A stretch of DNA of 6,152 nucleotides from an uncultured Acidobacteriota bacterium (lineage in GTDB: Bacteria; Acidobacteriota; Vicinamibacteria; Vicinamibacterales; UBA8438), in assembly GCA_937888665.1 (NCBI GenBank), contig CALBET010000686.1:1-6152 (forward strand), in the 5' to 3' direction. The notes below the pieces were generated by a model that saw only the letters and a list, made by a program, of their open reading frames with translations, made no database searches and was not told the origin of the DNA. Shown here one piece after another: positions 1 to 5,243 of this stretch (positions are counted from its first letter, which is position 1; each line of letters opens with the position of its first letter). A program made the position numbers and the translations under genes.

Positions 1-2
1 TG

Positions 3-743
3 CCCGGTGTCGTCGTCGGCATCGGCTCGGAAGTGCCCAGTGACCCGCAACCGCAGCGTTTCCGGCAGGCAACCGGCATCGCGGGGCCCACCATCGTCTA
101 TGTGGGGCGCATCGACGAGAACAAAGGGTGTCGTGAGCTGTTCGAGTACTTCCGGCACTACGCGCGGATGGCACCCGAGCTCACGCTGGTGCTCATTGGC
201 AACGCCGTGATGCCGATTCCGGAGCACCCGCAGATTCGCCACCTGGGGTTCGTGAGCGATCAGGAGAAGTTCGACGCGATGGCGGCAGCGGACCTGCTGG
301 TCATGCCGTCGTACTACGAGAGTCTGTCGATGGTGACGCTCGAGGCGTGGGCGCTGGGGCGCCCGGTGCTGGCGAATGGGCAGTGCGACGTCCTCGCGGG
401 CCAGTGTGTTCGTAGCAACGCCGGACTGTACTACGGGAGCTACGAAGAGTTCGCCGAGACACTTCACACCATCTTGTCCCACAGCGCGCTGCGTCACGCC
501 CTCGGCGCCAATGGGCGCAGCTACTTCAACACCCACTACACGTGGCCGGTGATCGAGCGGAAGTACCTGAGCATGCTGGACCGACTGGAGCGTGAGGATC
601 GGAGCGGCGCCGGAGACCCCGAGCCGCTGCCCGGCTGGCTCGGGCGCCGACGTCGCGACCTGCCGCCCGCACGCGACGTGGTCGACCAGTTGCCCACCGG
701 ACCGGCCTCGGTGATGGGCACCCCGGGAGCGAGCGCCTCATGA
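3..743 (+). CDS. Type-A GT4 glycosyltransferase, C-terminal part (5' truncated by window edge)
   Basis: The reading frame is open to the left edge. The codons before the GTG at 33 read PGVVVGIGSEVP, which looks like the usual inter-domain stretch of a GT-B enzyme, so the gene starts outside the window and the GTG is internal. About 246 residues are visible; by comparison with the paralogue at 3104-4474 roughly the N-terminal 200 are missing. Seen, numbered from the codon at 33: the GRIDENKG nucleotide-diphosphate motif (R26, K31) and the E-x7-E donor-sugar motif (E96, E104). These identify the C-terminal Rossmann domain of a retaining GT4 enzyme that moves a sugar from a nucleotide-sugar donor to a glycan or lipid acceptor, in the cytoplasm or at the inner membrane. 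From GP (18) to KY (178) it aligns without a gap to residues 258-418 of the fourth gene. The last ~50 residues (from about base 600) form a Pro/Arg/Gly-rich tail outside the catalytic fold. Its stop overlaps the next start as ATGA. Donor and acceptor are unknown. Confidence 0.93.
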   Translation, partial: PGVVVGIGSEVPSDPQPQRFRQATGIAGPTIVYVGRIDENKGCRELFEYFRHYARMAPELTLVLIGNAVMPIPEHPQIRHLGFVSDQEKFDAMAAADLLVMPSYYESLSMVTLEAWALGRPVLANGQCDVLAGQCVRSNAGLYYGSYEEFAETLHTILSHSALRHALGANGRSYFNTHYTWPVIERKYLSMLDRLEREDRSGAGDPEPLPGWLGRRRRDLPPARDVVDQLPTGPASVMGTPGASAS

Positions 744-1975
744 GCGGCGACACCCCATCACGACGTCCGGCGGTGCACCAGGTACTGGCGACGCTGGGCT
801 ACGGCGACGCCATCGGCAACGAGGTGCTCGGCATCCAGGCCGCGTTGCGCGCGGCCGGCTACGAATCCGAGATATTTGTGGAGACGGCCGAGCCCCGTCT
901 GGAGCCACTGACGCGCGACTATCGCGACCTGGTCGACGCCTCGCATCCCGACAACATCCTGATTCACCACTTCTCAATCGGGTCGCGTGCGTCACGCATC
1001 GCCTACGCGCTGCCGGACCGCATGGTGCTCGTCTATCACAACATTACGCCGCCCGAATATTTCGTCGGCGTGCACAAGGACCTCGTGCGGCAGTGCTACA
1101 GCGGCCGGCGGGAGCTGCGCGCGTATGTCAACCGGTGCGACCTGGCACTGGGCGATTCGGAGTTCAATCGCCAGGAACTGGAGCAGTTTGGGTTCCCGCG
1201 CACCGGCGTACTCCCCGTGGTACCGAGTTTCACGCACCTTGACGAGCCCCCCGACCACACCCTGATCAGCGAGTTCGACGACGAGCGCCCCAATATCTTG
1301 TTCGTCGGTCGCATTATCCCGAACAAGCGGATTGACGACGTCATCCGCTTTTATCACGCGTATCGCGTCAAGCATCAACCCAGAGCCAGGCTGCTGCTGG
1401 TGGGGTCATACGGCGGCTTCGAATCGTATCTGACCTCGCTTCACCACCTGATCGCGACGCTCCGCGTGCCGGATGTACACATCCTGGGTCATGTCTCGAA
1501 CGCAGCCCTGTCGGCGTGCTACGACGTGGCCGACCTGTTCCTCTCGGCCAGCGAGCACGAGGGCTTCTGCGTGCCGCTGGTGGAGGCGTTCTACAAACGC
1601 ATCCCCGTCGTCGCCTATGCGGCCACCGCGGTGCCCGCCACGATGGACGGCGCCGGGGTACTTTATGAACGGAAAGATCCGAGACACGTCGCCTCCATCA
1701 TGGACACCATCCTGGCGAACCCGGCGCTAGAAGAGGAGATTGTGCGTGGTCAGGACGCCGCCTTGGATCGGCTACTCGCGCAGGATTTCAGCGGCGTGCT
1801 CCTCGAGACGGTCGACCAGGTGCGACGGTCGCCACGGTGCGAGCCGGTCGACGTCCGCCGGGACTTCTGGCCACGGTTCGCCGAATGGGAACGATTGGAG
1901 GAGCTGCGTCTGTATCGGCCGTCGGCCTACAAAGCCCTCCCGTTCGCCCCCGGCGAACGGGGCGAAAATCTCTAG
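740..1975 (+). CDS. Type-B GT4 glycosyltransferase with C-terminal extension
   Basis: A complete 411-residue protein. The ATG at 740 overlaps the preceding stop (ATGA), with GGGAG at 725-729 as a distant ribosome site, so translation is probably coupled to the first gene. The N-terminal Rossmann domain carries GYGDAIGNE (20-28) where many GT4 enzymes have a GGxE glycine loop, then YHNITPPEYF (99-108) and GDSEFNRQELE (138-148). The C-terminal domain has FVGRIIPNK (R191, K196; donor diphosphate binding) and SEHEGFCVPLVEA, whose E274 and E282 make the E-x7-E motif. The catalytic set is therefore intact. It is a clear paralogue of the next gene, sharing the 13-residue E-x7-E block exactly and the YHNITP and GDSE(F/Y)NR blocks. 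After about residue 362 come ~50 residues (RRDFWPRFAEWERLEELRLY and onward) that the next protein lacks. Role inferred: adds one sugar in a surface-glycan pathway. The specific donor and linkage cannot be read from sequence. Confidence 0.95.
   Translation: MSGDTPSRRPAVHQVLATLGYGDAIGNEVLGIQAALRAAGYESEIFVETAEPRLEPLTRDYRDLVDASHPDNILIHHFSIGSRASRIAYALPDRMVLVYHNITPPEYFVGVHKDLVRQCYSGRRELRAYVNRCDLALGDSEFNRQELEQFGFPRTGVLPVVPSFTHLDEPPDHTLISEFDDERPNILFVGRIIPNKRIDDVIRFYHAYRVKHQPRARLLLVGSYGGFESYLTSLHHLIATLRVPDVHILGHVSNAALSACYDVADLFLSASEHEGFCVPLVEAFYKRIPVVAYAATAVPATMDGAGVLYERKDPRHVASIMDTILANPALEEEIVRGQDAALDRLLAQDFSGVLLETVDQVRRSPRCEPVDVRRDFWPRFAEWERLEELRLYRPSAYKALPFAPGERGENL
1938..1962. repeat. Perfect inverted repeat (10-bp stem, 3-nt loop) at the gene 2/gene 3 junction
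   Basis: CCCGTTCGCC at 1939-1948 is the exact reverse complement of GGCGAACGGG at 1952-1961, separated by the loop CCC. A T-G wobble (1938/1962) would extend the stem to 11 pairs. It lies in the last codons of the second glycosyltransferase gene and ends 13-14 bases before the ATG of the next gene. No T-run follows on either strand, so it is not a standard intrinsic terminator. A role in coupling or damping translation of gene 3, or in mRNA stability, is inference; in GC-rich DNA such stems also arise by chance. Confidence 0.6.
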
Positions 1976-3043
1976 ATGGTCATCAACCAGTGGCTCCCGG
2001 CTGCCCACCGTGGTGACGCAGTAGGAGATAGTGCCCGTCGGGTCCGCGGGTTACTCCGCGCGCGCGGTCACGAGTCGCAGATCTATGCGCTGACGATCGA
2101 TGACGACCTGGCGGGAGACATCGGCGCCTTCGCCGATCCGGCGGCGCGCGAAGGTGACCTGACCATCCTTCACTTCGCGATCGCCTCGCCCATGAGCGAG
2201 GCGCTGGCGGCGATGCCCAGCGGGCGTGTCATCCAGTATCACAACATCACACCGGCACATTTTTTCGCCGGGTACGACGCCGGTACCGCCGCGCTCGTCA
2301 CCCGCGGACGTCAAGAACTGGCCGCGCTGGTCGGTCGTGTCGACCTGGCTCTCGGCGACTCCGAGTACAACCGGAGCGAGCTGGAGACCCTCGGCTTCAG
2401 CGAGACCGGGGTGTTCCCGATTGCCGTCGACACCGCCCGGTTGACCGAGGCGCCGAGGCGACCGGCGCTCGAGCGCGTCCTTCGCGACGGACTGACCAAT
2501 ATCCTGTTCGTCGGGCGGATGGCGCCGAACAAGAAAATCGAGGACATTCTTCGGCTGGCCGAGCACTACAAGCGGTACGTCGATGCCTTCCACCGATTCA
2601 TCTTCGTGGGACGGGAGGACGTCTGTCCACGCTATTACGCCACGATCCGGGCCCTGATGTCGCAGTATCAGATGACCAGTGAACGATTCTGGTTCGTCGG
2701 GTCCGTCCCGGACGCCGACCTCGCCGCGTTCTACCGAACGGCGAGCGCCTATGTGTCACTCAGCGAACACGAGGGATTCTGTGTGCCGCTCGTCGAAGCG
2801 ATGGCGACTGACGTTCCGGTGCTGGCATACGCCTCCACCGCCGTTCCGGAGACGCTGGGGGGCGCCGGGGTCACCTTTTCGCCCAAAGACCTGGAGTACG
2901 CGGCGGAGATGCTGGGTCTCCTGGTGTACGATGACGACCTGCGCGAGGGCGTGCTCGAAGGCCAGCGACGCCGGATGCGCGACTTCACCGACGCGCGATT
3001 CGAGGCGCACCTGGACCAGCTGGTGGCTCGATTCGCCGCCTGA
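1976..3043 (+). CDS. Type-B GT4 glycosyltransferase
   Basis: A complete 355-residue protein whose ATG directly follows the previous TAG with no spacer. The start fits because MVINQWLP aligns with the AVHQVLATL that opens the fold of the upstream paralogue. The N-domain shows HRGDAVGDSARR (11-22), YHNITPAHFF (88-97) and LALGDSEYNRSELE (124-137). The C-domain shows NILFVGRMAPNKK (R181, K186) and SEHEGFCVPLVEA, with E266 and E274 of the E-x7-E motif. All expected GT4 donor-binding residues are present, and no signal peptide or membrane helix is visible, so it should act at the cytoplasmic face. Only a weak G-rich stretch (1959-1962) precedes the start, and that lies in the 3' arm of the inverted repeat. 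Translation is therefore probably supplied by ribosomes finishing gene 2. It lacks the C-terminal extension of gene 2. The likely role is transfer of a sugar in the same glycan pathway; substrate unknown. Confidence 0.95.
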   Translation: MVINQWLPAAHRGDAVGDSARRVRGLLRARGHESQIYALTIDDDLAGDIGAFADPAAREGDLTILHFAIASPMSEALAAMPSGRVIQYHNITPAHFFAGYDAGTAALVTRGRQELAALVGRVDLALGDSEYNRSELETLGFSETGVFPIAVDTARLTEAPRRPALERVLRDGLTNILFVGRMAPNKKIEDILRLAEHYKRYVDAFHRFIFVGREDVCPRYYATIRALMSQYQMTSERFWFVGSVPDADLAAFYRTASAYVSLSEHEGFCVPLVEAMATDVPVLAYASTAVPETLGGAGVTFSPKDLEYAAEMLGLLVYDDDLREGVLEGQRRRMRDFTDARFEAHLDQLVARFAA

Positions 3044-3094
3044 CACGGCCCCGAACATGCCCTTGATTGAGAACCACGGCACACAGCAGGCACT

Positions 3095-3098
3095 AGGA
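3095..3098 (+). promoter_or_regulatory. Shine-Dalgarno site (AGGA) supporting the GTG start at 3104
   Basis: AGGA lies 5 bases before the GTG at 3104, and the protein then opens with the typical GT-B first strand (KIAFVIQRYG). This sets the start of the fourth glycosyltransferase. The 60-base gap before it (3044-3103) shows no convincing -35/-10 pair, so transcription most likely reads through from upstream. Confidence 0.55.
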
Positions 3099-3103
3099 CA
3101 CCC

Positions 3104-4474
3104 GTGAAAATCGCTTTCGTTATCCAACGATACGGCGGGGAGATACTCGGCGGCTCAGAATATCACTGCCGGTTGGTCGCGGAGAGGCTCGCCAGCCGAC
3201 ACCAGGTGGAGGTACTCACCACCTGTGCACGCGACTACATCACCTGGAAGAACGAGTACCCCGAGGGCGAAGACCGGATTCGCGGCGTCACCGTCCGGCG
3301 GTTCGCGAACGAACACACTCGGGACCTGGCCTCGTTCAACGAGTACTCCGGCTGGATTTTCAACAACGACCACTCGCCCGCTGACGAAGTGGAATGGCTG
3401 AAGCGCCAGGGGCCGTGGTGCCCCGCGTTGCAGTCGTATCTCGAACAGCACCACCAGAAGTACGACGCGCTGATCTTCTTCACGTATCTGTATGCGCCCA
3501 CGGTGCTGGGCTTGAAGGTCGACCCGGCGCGCAGCATTCTCGTGCCAACCGCGCATGATGAGCCGGCGATCCGCCTGAACATATATCGCGACGTGTTCTC
3601 TGCCCCGGCCGGCATCGCCTTCAACACCACCGTGGAACGGGGTTTTCTCAAGCAGCTGTTTGCGTGCAGCGCAAAGGTCGAGGAGACCGTGGGGTGCGGG
3701 GTCGAACTGCCCCAGTCTCAACGTCACGATGTGACAACCGCGGCTCAGACGGATGAACCGAGCGGTGACGACGATGAGTTGGGGGCGACCGATACCAACG
3801 GCAACGGCAACGGCGAGTTCGGTTCGCGGCTGTCGTCACGCGGCGCCGTTTTCCGCCGGCGGCATCGCCTCTATGGACCCCTCGTGCTCTACGGCGGTCG
3901 AATCGACCCGGGGAAGGGCTGCGAAGAGCTGATCGACTATTTCAACACCTACGCCGAGTCGGAGGGCGATGCCTCTCTCGTGCTGATGGGCCTCAAATTG
4001 ATGCCCATTCCGGACGCGCCGCACATCCGGTTCGCCGGCCTGCTGTCGGAGACCGAGCGATTCGAAGCCCTCGAAGCCGCGACTGTCGTCGTCGTGCCCT
4101 CACCGTTCGAGAGCCTGTCGCTGCTCGCCCTCGAGTCGTTCTCGATCGGAACCCCGGTGTTGGCCAACGCCCGCAGCGAAGTCGTCATGGACCACTGCCA
4201 GCGCAGCAACGGGGGACTGTACTACGCGGACCGCGACGAGTTCCGCGAGTGTCTCCGCCTGCTCATCCAGGATGCTCACCTGCGCGCGGCCCTCGGCCGG
4301 AACGGCCGCGACTACGTCCGCACCAACTATCGATGGGACGTCATCATGGGCAAGTACGACCGCCTGATTGCCGGCGTCCAGCGGTCCCGGCCCGCGGGAC
4401 GCCCCCGACGAAACAGCGGTCGAGATACCAGCGGTGGCAGTAGCGGCCGTCGGCGGGGCGGTAGGAAGAACTAA
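3104..4474 (+). CDS. Type-A GT4 glycosyltransferase with disordered linker and Arg/Gly tail
   Basis: A complete 456-residue protein starting at GTG. The N-terminal domain (1 to about 202) begins KIAFVIQRYGGEILGGSEYH with the glycine loop GGSE (16-19), then WKNEYPEG (48-55), a block I associate with a recurring group of bacterial GT4 enzymes. The C-terminal domain (about 257-425) carries LYGGRIDPGKG (R266, K271) and SPFESLSLLALES with E336 and E344 of the E-x7-E motif, so it should be active. It is the full-length paralogue of the truncated first gene. Two oddities are visible. The inter-domain linker (about 203-256) is long, acidic, Asp/Gly/Asn-rich and contains NGNGNG, whereas the first gene has a short linker. 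The last ~30 residues (from about 427) are Arg/Gly/Ser-rich, ending GRRRGGRKN, strongly basic and probably unstructured. It closes the glycosyltransferase run. The predicted role is cytoplasmic sugar transfer to a surface-glycan intermediate, donor unknown. Confidence 0.95.
   Translation: MKIAFVIQRYGGEILGGSEYHCRLVAERLASRHQVEVLTTCARDYITWKNEYPEGEDRIRGVTVRRFANEHTRDLASFNEYSGWIFNNDHSPADEVEWLKRQGPWCPALQSYLEQHHQKYDALIFFTYLYAPTVLGLKVDPARSILVPTAHDEPAIRLNIYRDVFSAPAGIAFNTTVERGFLKQLFACSAKVEETVGCGVELPQSQRHDVTTAAQTDEPSGDDDELGATDTNGNGNGEFGSRLSSRGAVFRRRHRLYGPLVLYGGRIDPGKGCEELIDYFNTYAESEGDASLVLMGLKLMPIPDAPHIRFAGLLSETERFEALEAATVVVVPSPFESLSLLALESFSIGTPVLANARSEVVMDHCQRSNGGLYYADRDEFRECLRLLIQDAHLRAALGRNGRDYVRTNYRWDVIMGKYDRLIAGVQRSRPAGRPRRNSGRDTSGGSSGRRRGGRKN
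3797..3814 (+). repeat. Three tandem AACGGC hexamers inside the linker of gene 4
   Basis: Three perfect AACGGC units encode Asn-Gly three times (NGNGNG) in the acidic inter-domain linker of the fourth glycosyltransferase. Whole-hexamer gain or loss by slippage would keep the frame and change only linker length. Three units is short, so a hypermutable repeat is only a possibility. Confidence 0.6.
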
Positions 4475-4490
4475 GGAACAACTGGTCAGG

Positions 4491-4517
4491 GGCCCGAGGG
4501 TAGGGACCCTGCTGGCC
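4491..4517 (+). terminator. Weak hairpin downstream of the glycosyltransferase run, possible terminator
   Basis: In the 122-base gap (4475-4596), AGGGT (4497-4501) pairs with ACCCT (4506-4510) across an AGGG loop, and outer GGCC arms (4491-4494, 4514-4517) could extend it past an internal loop. No T-tract follows, so it is at best a weak or Rho-assisted end of the glycosyltransferase transcript. I see no convincing promoter in the rest of this gap. Confidence 0.25.
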
Positions 4518-4583
4518 ACATACGCACCGTGCAAACAACGCCGCCCGGGGCGCGCGGTCGCTGACAGGCCACCCGCACGTGAC

Positions 4584-4590
4584 AAGGAGA
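4584..4590 (+). promoter_or_regulatory. Shine-Dalgarno site (AAGGAGA) choosing the ATG at 4597
   Basis: AAGGAGA lies 6 bases before the ATG at 4597, near-ideal for translation start. It rules out the in-frame GTG at 4579, which lies upstream of this site and would only add the residues MTRRRR. Confidence 0.8.
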
Positions 4591-4596
4591 AGACGG

Positions 4597-5196
4597 ATGT
4601 CCAGCACTGCACGCAAGACTCGAAGTGACACCCTCGGGCGTCGCGCCATGCTCGAGCGCTCGGTGCTCGGCGGGGCGGCGGTCGCCGCCGGCCTGCTGAC
4701 CGTGGAGGCGCCCGCCGCCGCCGCGCTGACGCAGTCCGGGGCCGACGCCGGCGTTCAGGGCGTGGTGACGCGCGGCCGGATGCGCCGGGTGACCACCGGG
4801 CGCAACCGCGTCGGGAAGTCGTTCATCGCCGGCGACGAGACGGTCGGCATCAACGATCTCTGGCGGACGAGCCCCGACCAGCCGCTCGGGGCCGGCCCGG
4901 CCGGTGAGCTGGCGGTCATCGCGCGGGCCACGGGCGGGAGCCGCTGCTTCATCGCGATGCTTCCTCCGTCGACCGATCCGATGCCGTCACTGGAGAACCG
5001 GGTCGGGTTCCACCAGACGGGCGGCGTCGCCTACTGCCTGCTGCTCACCGGTGAGGTCGTCTTCCTGGTGGATGTCGAGGAGGTCCGGCTCACGGCCGGT
5101 GATCTCGTCGTCGAGCGCGGGACCGACCACTCGTGGCGCAACGAGGGGGCTGAGCCGGTCGCGCTCCTCGTGGTGGTCGTCGATGGCGAGGCCTAG
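4597..5196 (+). CDS. Tat-exported cupin-domain protein
   Basis: A 199-residue protein. The N-terminus has a twin-arginine signal: RRAMLE (15-20), a hydrophobic stretch LGGAAVAAGLLTV (24-36) and an Ala-rich c-region ending near residue 43, so the product should be folded in the cytoplasm, possibly with a metal, and exported. Residues about 115-197 form a single small cupin barrel. FHQTGGVAYCLLLTGE (138-153) corresponds to cupin motif 1, with H139 and E153 but without the usual HxH pair. GDLVVERGTDHSWRN (168-182) corresponds to motif 2, with H178 and N182. The family I recognise (cupins with a PGDVVVQRGTNHAW-like motif 2) has mostly unknown function and often sits near catabolic or polyketide genes; no enzyme activity can be assigned. 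The preceding 122-base gap suggests a unit separate from the glycosyltransferases. It converges with the ankyrin gene. A Sec lipoprotein is unlikely, as there is no lipobox Cys. Confidence 0.88.
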   Translation: MSSTARKTRSDTLGRRAMLERSVLGGAAVAAGLLTVEAPAAAALTQSGADAGVQGVVTRGRMRRVTTGRNRVGKSFIAGDETVGINDLWRTSPDQPLGAGPAGELAVIARATGGSRCFIAMLPPSTDPMPSLENRVGFHQTGGVAYCLLLTGEVVFLVDVEEVRLTAGDLVVERGTDHSWRNEGAEPVALLVVVVDGEA

Positions 5197-5243
5197 CAGC
5201 CCGTGGTGAAGTCCCGCTGTCTTCGCGTACCCTGACTGTCCCG

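Noticed and set aside
7..210. Overlapping small frame at the left edge beginning with GTG
   Set aside because: Ser/Arg/Pro-rich shadow of the truncated glycosyltransferase, which has conserved motifs in the other frame.
3044..3103. Possible separate promoter before gene 4 (TTGATT at 3063-3068)
   Set aside because: No acceptable -10 box lies 16-18 bases downstream, and the short gap and co-orientation favour read-through from gene 3.
3155..3727. Long minus-strand open frame opposite gene 4, and similar ones opposite genes 2 and 3
   Set aside because: High GC with strong third-position bias leaves antisense frames open by chance. These frames show no recognisable domain, while the plus strand has clear GT4 motifs.
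3853..3862. Palindrome CCGCCGGCGG inside gene 4
   Set aside because: Short GC-only palindromes are expected by chance here, and it lies in conserved coding sequence (RRRH) with no nearby regulatory context.
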